64,000 nucleotides of DNA from Pseudo-nitzschia pungens (GCA_037355855.1 CM074765.1:496001-560000); one strand, 5' to 3'. Shown: positions 24,791 through 36,830, counted from the stretch's first letter. The notes: a model not told the origin generated them from the letters alone. Numbers and translations: made by a program.

Positions 24791-25753
24791 GGTTTCGGTT
24801 CAGTTCAATTCGGTTCGGTTTCGGTTTTCAGCGTCACACCGTATTGTGAAACAAGAAGTGATCGATGAATAATCCGGTCTGCCGGATTGTTGTCACCCAC
24901 CGGGATTCAATGTTTGTTGTGACTATTGACTACTATTGATGTTCATCGATTTGTGTTCCGGATCGCTATTCATACATCTACTCTCCCCGTCGCCAACCTC
25001 GACGCTCGTTGTTGTACTTGTAACCTTACCCTGTCTAAGTTGGGGACACCTCGTGCCTGCCAATTCACAACGAATCACGGTATTTTCGTCGAACCATTCC
25101 GATGAAACGATTCAAAGTGGGATTGCCTACCGTTTCGTCACAAAGAGTTTTGGAATTTGTGCCATTTTTTTTGGCAATTACACGAGCTATTCTTATCGTT
25201 GGTACAATGTCTTCGTTGAATTGTACGTTCTTAGGTAGTCGTGGCGGGCGCGCGCGTTACTGGCGGGAACGAATCACGGATTCGGATACGACGTCTAACC
25301 TTCGTCCGAAGATACATTTGACTGCTTGGATTCATTCTTGGTCCATCGATAGTTTTGGGCAAAACAGATTTTCATATTCCAACAAACTATCCTGATTATT
25401 GATTAAGGTTTATGCATTGAGCATGATCCACGATGCTCAGTGTGAAATTGGCATCATAAACATAAGGTTACGGTACATTATTTTCGCACCCTTCATGGTA
25501 TCTGGAAACCTTGACACCACACGAAAGAGTAGAGATAATAGCGACCGCAACGACACGATTTGCGATTCAGACTCACTGTCCAGCCAATTTGGAACCAAGT
25601 TCTATATAAAGATTCGAGACCAAGAGTAAGAGCTTGAACTGCATACCTCTATCGGGGACATAGCAACGAAACTGCCTTGGGTTCATCGGCTTTCCGCGAG
25701 CTCATCTGCACACACAACGCAACACAACACAACATAATTCAACACAACACATC
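24791..25753. other. Divergent intergenic region, no gene seen
   Basis: About 1 kb lies between the minus-strand gene starting at 24790 and the plus-strand gene at 25754. Only short, motif-free open frames occur. It ends with an ACAACACAACAC-type 5' leader. Confidence 0.65.
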
Positions 25754-26461
25754 ATGCCGTCATCGGAACCTACCCCTCCGGGAATCGGAAGCCCAAGCCG
25801 AGACGAGTCCCAGGAAGCCCCATCGGCTTGGTCGTCCTTTTCCTCTCTGTTTTCGTCCCCGTCTTCACTCCGGGAGCGATTCCAGGAGTTCGACGACAAG
25901 CAGCGGATCGAGAGGCTCTCGGCCTGTCAGCAACTCGATGCGATACTCCGAGACTGCCGAAAACGCCACGGCGAAAGCAGCAACGGCAGCGACATCGACA
26001 TCGACAACAGAGACGACCCCATCGAATCCGTGTCGATCGGTCTGAGAAACATGAAATACTTTGGATGGCGGGGGATCCTGGCCGCGCCGCCACCCGCCAC
26101 GGAGGAAAACTCCGCCGAGAGCCAACCAACAATCTCGGATTCTCTTCGCAAACAGATCCGATCGTCCTGTTCCCGGGAACAACACGCGGTCTGGGCCTGC
26201 CGGGCCGTCGCTACCGGGTGCGGAAAGGACCTCTCGGAACTGAAGAAGTGCTTCGAGACGAACGACAGCAGCAACGATCTGCTGCTGACCACGCCGTACA
26301 CCAACTACGAGGGGTATTTTGACAACAGCAACAACGATAGCAAACTGGACCGGAACCGTCTTTGCTTCGAAACGCAGCGAACGCTAGGATCCTGCGTGAC
26401 GGCGGGGGGAAAGGACCTCCTGGAACGAAAACAGCGGCGCGAGCGGGGACAGCAGCGGTAG
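25754..26461 (+). CDS. Protein with four CX9C motifs (CHCH-like, 235 aa)
   Basis: All eight cysteines of this protein fall into four CX9C motifs: C58-C68, C139-C149, C156-C166 and C204-C214. The two middle motifs are only six residues apart, like the helix-turn-helix of twin CX9C (CHCH) proteins; the outer two flank Asp/Asn-rich linkers. Proteins of this type are usually small, imported into the mitochondrial intermembrane space and oxidised by the Mia40/Erv1 pathway, often acting in respiratory-complex assembly. There is no N-terminal presequence with clear amphipathic basic character, which fits that import route. The exact family is not recognised. The ATG at 25754 follows an A/C-rich leader. 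Confidence 0.75.
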   Translation: MPSSEPTPPGIGSPSRDESQEAPSAWSSFSSLFSSPSSLRERFQEFDDKQRIERLSACQQLDAILRDCRKRHGESSNGSDIDIDNRDDPIESVSIGLRNMKYFGWRGILAAPPPATEENSAESQPTISDSLRKQIRSSCSREQHAVWACRAVATGCGKDLSELKKCFETNDSSNDLLLTTPYTNYEGYFDNSNNDSKLDRNRLCFETQRTLGSCVTAGGKDLLERKQRRERGQQR

Positions 26462-26967
26462 CGGTAGTGGCAACCATCGGAAGGGGAGAGGAAAACATAG
26501 CACAGCACAGTACAGCAGGCGGCTATCCATCCATCCATCCATCCATCCATCCATCCATCCATCCATCTATTCGTTGGGGAGCAAAACACGGATATTCAGA
26601 TAGCAATCGATCCGGCGCCCATTCGGGCGGAACAGAACAGATCGACCGCTCCGAAGCGGGGCGGAGCTGTTGTGCTGACTTTGCCAGCAATGCTAGCTAT
26701 TTTCATTTATTATTATGATTGTACAGTGTAAATAATTATGTGGTGGGATCTCCTTTCCAATCGCCTGGAATGGATTCCGACCGACCAACAACCCTTGCAG
26801 CAGGAGCGGCAACGTCGAAGCAAGCAGCGGGATTCCGACCATTCGATAAAACTCGCTGTCCGAGAATGCATCATTGCGTCGCTTTCTTCCTTTGCGATGC
26901 AATGCAATGGAAAAAGTCACGCGAGCTCCGACTCGCACACGATGGATGGATTCGTTCGTGCATCCAT
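26462..26967. other. Intergenic region with (CCAT)n
   Basis: Lies between converging genes. It holds a CCAT tetranucleotide run (about 26525-26565) and no gene. Confidence 0.7.
26525..26565. repeat. (CCAT)n microsatellite
   Basis: About ten uninterrupted copies of the 4-base unit. Confidence 0.95.
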
Positions 26968-28062
26968 TCAGGCCTCCGCGACGTTTTCGTTTTTCGTCCC
27001 CCCTGTGTTCTCGTCGACAAGGTTCTTGCCATCACCCCCGTTGTTCCCGTTTCCCTTATTCCCGCCGCTGGATGGTTCCGTGGTCCCCGCTGAATTCCCC
27101 GTCGGTTCAATTTGATGCGGCGGGATCGCAGAATGAGTGGTCGTCGTGGTTGTGGTGGCGGTGGTTGTCGCGCTGGCGCTGACGTGAACATTGCCGGTAC
27201 CGAACATCTGGATACGGCTGGGCAAGCGACCGTGATGTTGCTCGTGCCAAACAAGATACATTTTTGGGAACACAAAAAAAATGGAAGACGCCAGTGCGAT
27301 CAAGAACGTCGGCAGATAACCAAAAAGCATCACGAACTGCTCATGTCTGGTATCCAAGGTCTGGACTTCGGGATCCCCGTCGATGATGTCGGTTTTAAGA
27401 ATAATCACACCGTAAGTGCTCAACAAAACGAGTTTGTAAATCACCCAGCGATACGTTTTTCGAATGTCTCCAATAGATTCCTCCACACTTCGAAGCGTCC
27501 AAGCGAAGCCAAAAATGGAAATGGGGAAAAGGATCTCGATAGCCAACGAAATTTCAAACAGAATGGTGCGTTGCATATTGAATATTCGGGACGCAAGGAC
27601 AAGCACCAGCGGCGCAATCAGGCCCACCAAAAAGGGAAGGAGTATCTTCCGGGGAAGAATCGTTTGGCCTCGACGGAATCGCGTCACCTTGTAGACCCGA
27701 TACAGTTTCAAAACCGCCATCAGATCTTCCACAAAATAACCAAAGTGCCAGAGGAAGTCTGAAAGGATCTCGGCAGCATTCCAAGAAGACACTTCGTATC
27801 CTAGTACATTCTCTCCTTTCAACTCGGAGAACGCACGAAGCATTGTTCCGGCCAGCCACATGTATGATCCGATGCACATCCCAATCAGCAGTCTGGGTTG
27901 CCCCATTGCAACAACTGTTTTGTTTCGAAACCTCCATAGAAATAGGAGAGAAGCGAAAATAACAATGGTGGCGAGAACGCTCAGTGTGACCCACGTGATC
28001 AAGATCGGTCTCCAAAGGCGGGCGGGATCTCCTTCCTCGAGTGATCTCGTTGCGGCTGTCAT
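26968..28062 (-). CDS. Seven-transmembrane receptor-like protein (class C GPCR-like)
   Basis: 364 residues with seven predicted hydrophobic helices: about 20-43, 56-77, 92-121, 141-163, 168-194, 207-228 and 245-266. The first loop, RFRNKTVVAMGQPRLLIGMCIG, resembles the R-N-pV-a-sqP pattern between helices 1 and 2 of class C receptors (GABA-B/metabotropic type). The large ligand-binding ectodomain of that class is absent: only about 18 residues precede helix 1. The C-terminal tail is low-complexity (Thr run, then Gly/Asn-rich) and hydrophilic, as expected for a cytosolic tail. Plasma-membrane location and G-protein signalling are inferences; another seven-helix family is possible. The ATG at 28062 is the first in frame and the gene is intron-free. 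Confidence 0.7.
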   Translation of the reverse strand: MTAATRSLEEGDPARLWRPILITWVTLSVLATIVIFASLLFLWRFRNKTVVAMGQPRLLIGMCIGSYMWLAGTMLRAFSELKGENVLGYEVSSWNAAEILSDFLWHFGYFVEDLMAVLKLYRVYKVTRFRRGQTILPRKILLPFLVGLIAPLVLVLASRIFNMQRTILFEISLAIEILFPISIFGFAWTLRSVEESIGDIRKTYRWVIYKLVLLSTYGVIILKTDIIDGDPEVQTLDTRHEQFVMLFGYLPTFLIALASSIFFVFPKMYLVWHEQHHGRLPSRIQMFGTGNVHVSASATTTATTTTTTTHSAIPPHQIEPTGNSAGTTEPSSGGNKGNGNNGGDGKNLVDENTGGTKNENVAEA

Positions 28063-28946
28063 CTTTACGGGCGCACAGTTTCTGATGGTGGATTTTGTAC
28101 CGTACGGGTAGGTCCCCTCACTGTTTTACCGGTGATAGAGCGTACCTTTCGTTGGACAGCTTTTGAAACCTCCTCGAACGAGTGATACCAATCTGGACGA
28201 AAGTGTTTAGTTCTGTACAGCATGCTAACATTTTCAATGATTGTTGTCCGTCTCGATATTGCCGTGGCCTGTTGCGAAGCACCGAGCACAACAACATTTG
28301 CGACACCAAATGCATTTTTTTTTTTTCTTTGTGAGTTCTCTGTCCTAGGCTTATTCAAAACGGATGGGAGCAAGGTATCGGCACGCATGTCGTTAAGGAC
28401 CGATTTTTGTCAAGACATTTTCAGATTTTCAGTACGTGTTCCTACGATTCCGTTTTAAAACTAAATCTGTACTAGAGAAAATCTCCTCTCAGATCCCAGA
28501 TCACCCGGGATCCTCTTTTGAGACTACCTACCGGTAATTACAAGTAATTTAAGGTTAAGTTGCCGTAAGATCTTACGGTAGATCACAGATCACAGCACAG
28601 CCATCAAAAAAGTCAAAAGATTCATCCATCAACCATCAACCATCATTTTGATCATCCATCAACCACTTTCACCACCCAGCACTCAGCGGCACTCGACATT
28701 CGGGGATCTGTCGTCTGTCAGACTAAGAAAGTGAACGAAATGCGACTATTCTCAAAACCTGCACCCGAATAACCTCTGCAATACCGTCTATCTTCTTCTG
28801 ACGGGTCTGTTTACCTTGCATACCGCCCCCTGTTACCGATTTTTTGACGATAACAATCAAAGCACTCTCGGACACCGCACGCACCAACATAACGCCCAAC
28901 AATCACAAAGTGCGGCAAAAGGCAACAAAAACAAAAACAAAACAGA
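28063..28946. other. Divergent intergenic region, no gene seen
   Basis: Contains an 11-T run at about 28316-28326, GGTAAT/AAGGTTAAG/TTACGG words (about 28530-28580) and CCATCAACCATCAA repeats (28622-28670), but no coding frame. Confidence 0.7.
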
Positions 28947-29993
28947 ATGCTGATCGGCAACACAAAGTTTGGGCTTTTTGGATCCGGTTCGATCGTGGCA
29001 CTGTTCTGGCTCGTGCTCGGGTTGTCCTTCCGGCTCCAATCCTATCCATTCGTGGTGGAGTCCTGGTCGCCGCTTTTCGCACGCGTCTCGCACCGACACG
29101 GAACTCTACCACAACTACAGGTTCCCCGGGGGATCGGGGATCACTCCCCCACCGGGGCTCGCGCTCACGGGAAAACCCGGTGCTTTTCCTCCTCCGCCAA
29201 AAGCGACAACCACGACGATGACGACGAGGCGGAGTTCATCGAGATCGAGAGTCTCTCGGCGAGCCAGATCCTGGAGCTGATCGAGCTGTCGTTTTTCCAG
29301 GCCTGCTACGCCCTCTCCAAGGGAGACGCCGGCCCTCTCCGGCTCTTTGTGATCGCCACCAAAACTGCCTACAAGAAATACCCGGGGGCGTCCGGTGCGG
29401 CGATTTCCGCCTCGGTCGACTCCCTCCTCCCCTCGGTCCGTCCGCTGGACGACCGGGAGCAGAGTCTCCGGGACACCTGGATCAGGGCCGTCTACCTGGT
29501 GCTGGAAAGGGTACTGGAACAGAGCGAAAATCGGTCCGCCGGATTCGAATCCGATAACGACGACGACGACGAGGTCGCCGCCACGTACGGGCCCATCCTG
29601 GCGGACCTGGTGGCCCTTCACCAAACCGGGATGGGACTGAATGCGAACCGATTCGTGGAGTCCCGAAAAGATCTGCTCTTTCCCGAGGACGCCGACAGTA
29701 GCGGAAGCGGTGGCAAGAACATTCTGGCGCTGGAACCGGAGAACGACGACGACGCTTTCGGCGGCGTGGATCCGGTCCGGATGGCCGTGGTGACGCAAAC
29801 CATCAATGTTCTGTACACGACGCTCGTGGTCCTTGCGGAGGAACAAGAAGACGAAGCGTCCCCTGGAGGCGCTGTCGTCGCCGACGACGGAGAGGAGGAG
29901 AGCGACTCTTCCCCGAAGCCTTCCAAATCCAAATCCAAAAAGAACAAGCCGAGGTCCAGGAGCAACAGCGGCAGCGGGAGAGGCTTTGGATAG
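28947..29993 (+). CDS. Hypothetical protein with N-terminal signal sequence (348 aa)
   Basis: I do not recognise the family. It starts with a hydrophobic signal or anchor (SGSIVALFWLVLGLSF, residues about 13-28), followed by a basic, Ser/Arg-containing stretch to about residue 88 that could be a transit peptide. The core (about 95-200) is helical: SASQILELIELSFFQACYAL, GPLRLFVIATKTAYKKY, then LRDTWIRAVYLVLERVLE. A second helical part follows (about 215-310), and the C-terminus is acidic then Lys/Ser-rich. Entry into the secretory or plastid pathway is likely; the function is unknown. Confidence 0.7.
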   Translation: MLIGNTKFGLFGSGSIVALFWLVLGLSFRLQSYPFVVESWSPLFARVSHRHGTLPQLQVPRGIGDHSPTGARAHGKTRCFSSSAKSDNHDDDDEAEFIEIESLSASQILELIELSFFQACYALSKGDAGPLRLFVIATKTAYKKYPGASGAAISASVDSLLPSVRPLDDREQSLRDTWIRAVYLVLERVLEQSENRSAGFESDNDDDDEVAATYGPILADLVALHQTGMGLNANRFVESRKDLLFPEDADSSGSGGKNILALEPENDDDAFGGVDPVRMAVVTQTINVLYTTLVVLAEEQEDEASPGGAVVADDGEEESDSSPKPSKSKSKKNKPRSRSNSGSGRGFG

Positions 29994-32305
29994 AAGTGCG
30001 ACCGGTGGTGGTTGCCGAGTTGGAATCGGTGCATGCGCAATGCGCAATGCACCACACGCCAAAAAACGTTGCCCACTTTCGTTTGGTGTATGCCGCGGGT
30101 CGTCGTCCGCTTCCTTGCTATGGCAACGCCTTCCAGTCCGCAGCCAGCGCTCGCGGCCAGCACAGCATAGCGCAAACGGACAATCGCGCTTTCGCTGGTG
30201 GTTACCGGACGGAGGCGGTATTGGTATTGTTTTTGTTTTTGTTGTTGGCATTGACGATCGAGCTGCATCGACCGACTACACACACATTTTGCATCCAATC
30301 ATAATTCCTGGTTCCCGAATGAAGAATGGCAGAAGGGGGTGGGAAGATTTCTACGCTTCAAGAACGGAAGGGAGGGGGAACGCGTAGCTAGAGCTTCATT
30401 ATTGCCAACGAGAAGATAATGGTCGATCGGTGTTGACTTTTGACTTGTTCGTCACCTGGTTGGGATGACTGTCTCGTGCGTGTGTTTTTATTTCAAAAAA
30501 TATGCCTGAGAAAGCCTTCGTGATTGCTGATTGCTGGTTACCAGTGCTAGGACTTGCATTATTTACTTATTTTGTCTTCGAAGCCCTTGCGTCGCTACCG
30601 CTGTGTTTGTTCCGCCGAGTTCGCACCATTCCTCGAGTAGATTGTCCGTGTGTCGCGTTTCCATCCTGTGATTCGTGCCCAGCCTACTAGTAGTAGCAAC
30701 CATGTGCCAAACGCAAATGTCCCGATACATTTTGCGCCAACGTGATTGTTGATGATCACTTTGGCACAAAGATTTGGAACCATGCTATTTGTAGTACTAC
30801 TTTCCTGCTCTGTTCTGGGTGCTGCGGCACAAACAGTGGTAGCTAGTGCGAGCTGCGGGCGAATCCGGCGGGACACTACCGACCATCCGGGACCTGTATG
30901 GCACCAATGAACATAATTCGTGATTATCAATCATACGGTTTGAACCAAAACTTTGTTTGTGTCCGATAGTTTGCTTTGTTTGTTTGAGAGTCGTGAAAAT
31001 TCCGATTTGATTTCAATTCCAAGAACCGCGTTTCACTCCACCGTCTCATGATCGATGGTAAGGTTGCCCCCAGCAGCTTAGTTCCACGATCGAACCTCCG
31101 AAGCAGTAAGGATGCCAAATCATAGTTCTTGTTGTCAGAATACCACGTGCGGATCATGCTACGAGAAATCCTTGCTACTAGTACTGTCATTGATGCGAGA
31201 ACGAGACGCAACATTGGAGACCATGATCATGATGATTGGAGACAATCCGAGTTAGTCACCAGAACACGGCACAACAAGTCCGCAGATGCGATCAGGAACA
31301 ACGAAAAGGAAGAACCAATTTCTTGTAGTACTACTAGTAGTAGGAGTACTATCATGCATGCAAATTACTAGCACTGCGGATTCGAGTACGACGAGATAGT
31401 GACAGTCCGTGTTGGAATAGAAGTTGGTGGCGGGTTACACTACTGCGAATGGCAACAAGCAAGGACAAGTCTTGGACTACAGGATTGTTGCACCAGGAAC
31501 AGACTTTTCTTCCACAAAGAAGAAGATGAACACGTCGAACAAACATGGAGAAGAGCACCACCGCCACCACCACCACCACCAGTGAGGTGAATTATTTTAT
31601 ATTAACTTTTTCTTCGCTTCTTGTTGTGGGAATATAGTACTACTTACTATATTAGATCCAGCATCATACAACAAGGAGCAAGTAAAAATAACAATTGACT
31701 CCTTCTTGCTGCTGCAACAAGAAAGACATCTTTGACTGGTGGTGGTGGTGGTGGTGGTGCCAGTACTAGTACTAGTACTAGTAGTAGTACTAGCAGAAGA
31801 AGAAGAACCCTGGTGTTATAGTACTAATTACAGATGATGCAATCATTCCATAGCATCGTGTTCGGCATAGGATGTTTGTTTCCTGGAGAATGAATCAATT
31901 ATCAACAATCTCAAACAAAATCAAAATCAGCACATCACCTTTCACAGTAGAAGTACTGGTAGTAGTAATTTAGTACTACTACTACTACTACTACTTGTAG
32001 TTGTCGGTTCAGTCGTGCATAAACGGGATTTCTATTGGTTCATTCACAAGTTCACTTCGCCCCGTTTGAAAAAGTTATGGAAAACAAGACACGATGACTT
32101 TTTTTGAATCCTTTCCTTGTTGTCGAAGCCCGAAGCCCGACGCTTAACGCCTAACATTCCATCCTAACCCTGCTCTTTGCTGTTCCTGTCAACACTACCA
32201 TCCTCGTCTCCTGCGGAGAGACACACATTCATTCATTCAGCAGCTACAGAGGCAATCTTTATCCCAAACGCAACAACAACAACAAAAACAACAACAGCAC
32301 GAACA
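29994..32305. other. Long intergenic region with TAGTAC clusters
   Basis: No gene is seen in 2.3 kb. There are clusters of TAGTAC/ACTAGT words at 31320-31380, 31755-31800 and 31945-31995, a CCACCACCACC run at 31558-31580 and a GGT run at 31738-31760. The A/C-rich leader just before 32306 is probably the 5' UTR of the AAA ATPase gene. Confidence 0.7.
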
Positions 32306-35300
32306 ATGAACGCCGGATTCCTCGCCGAGCTCCAGAAAAAAACCAAGCCTGCCTCCGATGATACAGCAAGCGGAAACAAATCGAATCCTCCCAATGCGTC
32401 CCTCATGGCGGCACTCAAGAGCCGGCAGCAACCACAGGGAGGCAGAGGCCCTTCCGGAAAGCCTGGAATGGAATCCCTGATGGCGACACTCAAATCCCGC
32501 AAGCCTCCTGCTGCTGCTGCTGCCGCAACGAAATCGGCACCTGCCGAAAGCATCTCGAAAACGCCAACCAAAACGAAGTCGTCGTCCTTTCTCGAGGAAC
32601 CCTTCGAGTACCTTCCCGGAACCAACACGGACGAAACCGAAGCTACCGACCACGGCAGCTTTCTCTTGGTGGCCGAGGGGGAATCATCCGACGATTTTGT
32701 GCCGCGCATTGTGAAGGGCTCGTCTTCTGCAACCACTACCACCACAACAACCATCCTGGAGGTCCCGCTGGCCCCGCTCGTCTACCGGGCCTGCGATTTC
32801 ACGCTGGAAAAAGCCGTCCGCAACCGATCGGTGGTGACGGCCGACAAGTGCGTCACCAAGCTGGGAATCCTCCGGGCCCTGAAACGGGAGCGGGACACCT
32901 TCAATGCCCTGCTGGTGTCGCGGTTGTCGGCCCTGGATCCCCTCGAGGAGGAGGAACTGGGCAAGACGCGCTTTCTCGAGCTGCTATCGAACGGTGGGGT
33001 CGCCCGCAAGGTGGTGGAGCTCCTGCTGACGGAAATGGCCCGGGCGCTGGATCACGCCAAGGAGCAGAGCAAGAGCGATGAAAACGAAAACGACAACGAT
33101 GCTCCGCTCCTGGCGGTCACCATTCCCGGACTCGACGATTTGTTGGACACGATCGAAACCGCCGTTCCGGAGCTGGCCGGGGCCCGCGACGAGATTTGTT
33201 CGACCAAGTCCGTCTCGTTTTATCCGGGCCTGGGAGAGCTCTTTCGGCCCGGATCGAAGCTGGTCTGCTACCCCGAGGGCATGGAGGGCAGCCCCCTGGG
33301 ATGTTCCTGCGTGCAGTCGTGGTACGCCGAGGACCACAACCCCGCGACGGGGACCACCAAGCGGCGGTTCGTGCTGGTGATCGAGTTTCTGGTCAGCGTC
33401 GGGGACGAGCTGGTCTTTGTGGCCATGACGGGTGAGTCAATATTTGTGCGGTATATTTGAGTGGTGTGGTGTGGGGTGGAGTGGAGTGGAGTGGAGTGTA
33501 TTGATTGCGTGTCAGCGTGCTTTCCTTAGAGTTTTGATGGAGTGCATGCCATGCCATGATTCATATTGTGTTATGATGCCATGCACGCGATGTGACTCGT
33601 TCCGCGGTGGAGAGGGAAGAGTCTTTGAGCAAACAGAAAATGCTGCCAAAAAATTACGGAACTCACGGTGACTGCTGCCCACCCGTTTTTGGAATTGTCG
33701 CATTCGTTCACCGATTCGTTCATTCCGCAGACGTCTACCCCGAATTCCACGACACGAGCCGGAACGCTCCCCTCAAGGATCTCCGCCACCGCAAGCTCGA
33801 GGTCGGTGTCGACGCCGACGCCATTCTGCTCAGGCGCCTCCAGCAGCGGGGAGAATTCTACGCCAGCGTCGCCACCAAGAACCACTTTTTGGAATACCAC
33901 TCCGACTCCTTCTTTCCCATTCTAAAGGGCGGCGGGTGGTCCTCCAACGCCGTCCGGCCCCTCCGCAAGGGGGGACGCGTCATGGTCGATGTCAAGCGCG
34001 GAATTCTGGAGGGACACATCGCCGTCCGGGGCAGCGGAAGCGGGAGTGGAAGCGGAGACGCCACCAGCGACACCGTCAAGGAGGCCATCAAGCTCTTCGA
34101 GTCGTCCAAGCGGACCGGAATCGCCGTGCCATTTCGGACCTGCGTTCTGCCGCCGGCCTTTCGGAACGGATCCAATCCGCGGTCGGCGGCGTCGAAATCC
34201 TCCAAGCCGTTGCTTTCCGGCGCGAGCAGCAGGGCCCCCTCGGACGATCGGGACCGCCTGTGGATGTCCTGGCCCATGCTGGTCGGGTTTTCCTTCACGG
34301 CCCGGGTGTGGGGCAAGCTGCTGCTTGGCATGCCCAGGGTCGAAGCGCCATCGGTGGCAGCGGCAATCGCCCCCGGCGCGAGCGGCAGCTCCCCGTCGTC
34401 CCCCCGCAGGGGACAGCTGGTGGCCCAGCAGCGTCCGTCCTCCCGCAAGTTCGGCGTCGAGATCGCGGCACTGGGAGGCGAGGGACGCTGCGGGAATTGC
34501 GGATACATTACTTTCCAGACCCAGGCTTTTGACCAGCTCGTTCTGGCCGAGGACAAGAAGGAACTGATCCGGGCCGTCGCCCGGAACGCCGGCGGTGGCG
34601 GCAGCTTTGGGGACGACGATTCGGATGACGACGACGACGACGATTGGGAGGATGCCGGTATCGACGTGGTGGCCAACAAGGGAGGGGCGTCTATTTTTTT
34701 GCTGCACGGACCACCCGGGTGCGGAAAGACCCTGACCGCCGAGGCGATTGCGGAGCTTTTGGAGAAACCCCTGTACATCGTGACGGCCGGAGATCTCGGG
34801 ATTTCGGCGTCCGAGGTCGAAACCAATCTGGGATCGGTCCTGGAATTGTGTCAAACATGTAAGCAAATGCAATGATGTCGTGTGCATTGATGTGCAATAA
34901 TGTGCACCGAATGCAACGATGTGTATTCGCTGTGATTCTTTCGCTTTTTAATGGTACCTGTTGTTTTGTTCTAGTTCCTCGCGAGTTGGTCACGGCTTAT
35001 TCCATTCCGCTAACCCCTTTCTTACGTAACGTCTCACCGTACTTTGTTGTCCGTATCGTTTTTCCTTCTCGTTGTTGGTGTTATTGTCCCTTTTGATGTT
35101 TTTACTGCTGCGATAGGGGATGCTCTCGTGCTAATCGACGAAGCGGATGTCTTTCTCGAGGCTAGAAATAGCACCGAAATAGCTCGGAATGCTCTTGGTA
35201 AGAACTCTAGCTGTTGATACTGTTGGAACGATTTAGGAGCAGGACTGGGACCTCATCGGGTTTCGCTTCGTTCCAACGACGCATTGCGTTCCTACCCACA

Positions 35301-35972
35301 CACTGTACTGTACCTTTCGCTCACTCTGGTGGTTTTCATTTTGCTTTCAAAGTTTGTGTTATGCTCCGACTTCTCGAATATTATTCTGGGTGTCTATTCC
35401 TAAGCTCCAACAGATCTGCGGGCTCTATCGGTAAGTTTGATAGGACCGCACCACATCGGTTCTGCTGCAACTACTTACACCAATTTCTGAGGCGTCAAGA
35501 CTCCTAATTCCGGACGTTTTCTATTCGTTTTGTTTTGTTTTGTTTGTTTTGTTTTGTTTTGTTTTGTTTCCCATCCCCTCTACACCCAAATGTAGATGCG
35601 GCGATTGCCAGTCGCATCACCGTCATGCTGGGCTACCCCCAGCTCGATGCGACCGGACGCTCCAAGGTGTGGAAGAACTTGATCGAACTGGTACCGGTCC
35701 TGCCCACTGATGCGTCCAAGTCGATCCGCTCCAAGCCCCGCAAGGCGTCCCGGTACCGCGAGGAATTTTCGACCACCGACTACGCAACCCTGGCGGAACG
35801 CTTCGAGCTGAACGGCCGACAGATCAAGAACTCCATCGTCCTCGCGAGGGCCCTGGCGCGAGAGCGGGGGAGTCCCCTGAATCTGTCCGTCCTGAACCGA
35901 GCAGTGATCGCCGTCGCCGGAGACAGCGTCGTGGAGCCGGATGGGGCCACGGGGTCCGGAAGCAATTACTGA
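32306..35972 (+). CDS. AAA-family ATPase, five exons
   Basis: Exons 32306-33431, 33731-34858, 35117-35197, 35353-35430 and 35596-35972 join, all in phase 1, to a 929-residue AAA ATPase. Residues 1-180 are low-complexity with short repeats (SLMAALKSR, SLMATLKSR). A middle domain holds conserved-looking FYPGLGELFRPGSKL and VYPEFHDTSR/FHDTSRNAPL, resembling the region before the ATPase in fungal AAA proteins that carry DUF7025-type domains. Walker A GPPGCGKT is at about 702-709, Walker B LVLIDEAD at about 757-764 (small third exon), sensor-1 CLFLSSNR in the fourth exon, and AAIASRITVMLGYPQLD in the fifth. The ATG at 32306 is the first in a good context; an upstream in-frame extension would be non-ATG. 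It probably acts as a remodelling ATPase; the substrate is unknown. Confidence 0.9.
33432..33730 (+). other. Intron 1 of AAA ATPase gene, phase 1
   Basis: GTGAGT...CCGCAG, 299 nt. Contains a GTGGAGTGGAGTGG repeat. Splicing joins VAMT to DVYPEF. Confidence 0.85.
34859..35116 (+). other. Intron 2 of AAA ATPase gene, phase 1
   Basis: GTAAGC...GATAG, 258 nt. Splicing makes the Trp codon of LCQTWDALVLIDEAD. Confidence 0.85.
35198..35352 (+). other. Intron 3 of AAA ATPase gene, phase 1
   Basis: GTAAGA...TCAAAG, 155 nt. Splicing gives ARNALVCVMLRLLEYYSG, a typical stretch of this AAA subgroup. Confidence 0.85.
35431..35595 (+). other. Intron 4 of AAA ATPase gene, phase 1
   Basis: GTAAGT...TGTAG, 165 nt. 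Contains a (TTTTG)n run at about 35528-35570. Splicing gives NRSAGSIDAAIASRI. Confidence 0.85.
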
Positions 35973-36830
35973 ACAAAACACGACACGACACGACACGACA
36001 TGAGCATGTTGTCGCAACGAATGCTCTACAATAGCAGCTCTTGCAATTGAAAAAAGATCCTTGCATGATCTTGTGATGTATCTTCGATGGATAGAACAGA
36101 AATCTTTTTGCGTTTCCCCTCATCTATGTGATCCGTGTAGAATTTTTCTTCATCTGTAACACATGATGGCAGATTTTCTTACGCCAACGGTACTCGAATC
36201 AAATCATGACGGGACCAAGGAATAGGCTTCAGTCGAAACATGTTCGGTCAAGGTATCACTCGTCACTGCTGTATTGAATACGGTATGTACTTTGCATGAT
36301 ACTGACTTTGGTTTCATGGCTAAAAAAAAGTTAATATTATTTGAATTACACATACACGTACTAATACTCTTTCTATCATTGTAATTCCATTTCTTGGTAG
36401 AAAAGTAATTGCAGTATTTCCACCAGTACTCTGCCGGATTGTTGGTACTGGTGATTTCGCAGCAGCGGCGAGAAATCGAACCGTCCAGCCGTCCGAGAGT
36501 GACCTCGTAGGAGTTCATCACAAGAATCATCTATATGAATCTCATCCGCAAAGAAAATGTCCGTTAACATATCTCGAGGGATGGTCCTGTCGTGCGTGTG
36601 ATAGCAACGGGAGAAGAAAACGCAACGCTATTGTTTTGGATGGGGGTATATTCGTTGATCGAATTCGTGCCTCGCCTCTCTCGTCGCAAGAAATGTGATG
36701 CGTGGTTTCGATCCGCATGCGTCGTACAACGTGACAGCTTATCGTTCCGTCACCTTGATCTGCGGATGAGACCATCGGGTCTTGTTGTGGCGCGATTCGG
36801 CAATGGGATCTGGTCGTGTCGGGAATGATT
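35973..36830. other. Intergenic region between converging genes, no gene seen
   Basis: A short ACACGACACGACACG run lies just after the AAA ATPase stop; otherwise nothing recognisable. Confidence 0.65.

Noticed and set aside
24047..24868. Plus-strand open frame opposite the coiled-coil membrane protein
   Set aside because: It is the GC-rich antisense shadow; only the minus-strand product has plausible structure.
28947..29993. Minus-strand open frame over the same stretch
   Set aside because: Lacks the signal sequence and ordered helices of the plus-strand product; treated as antisense shadow.
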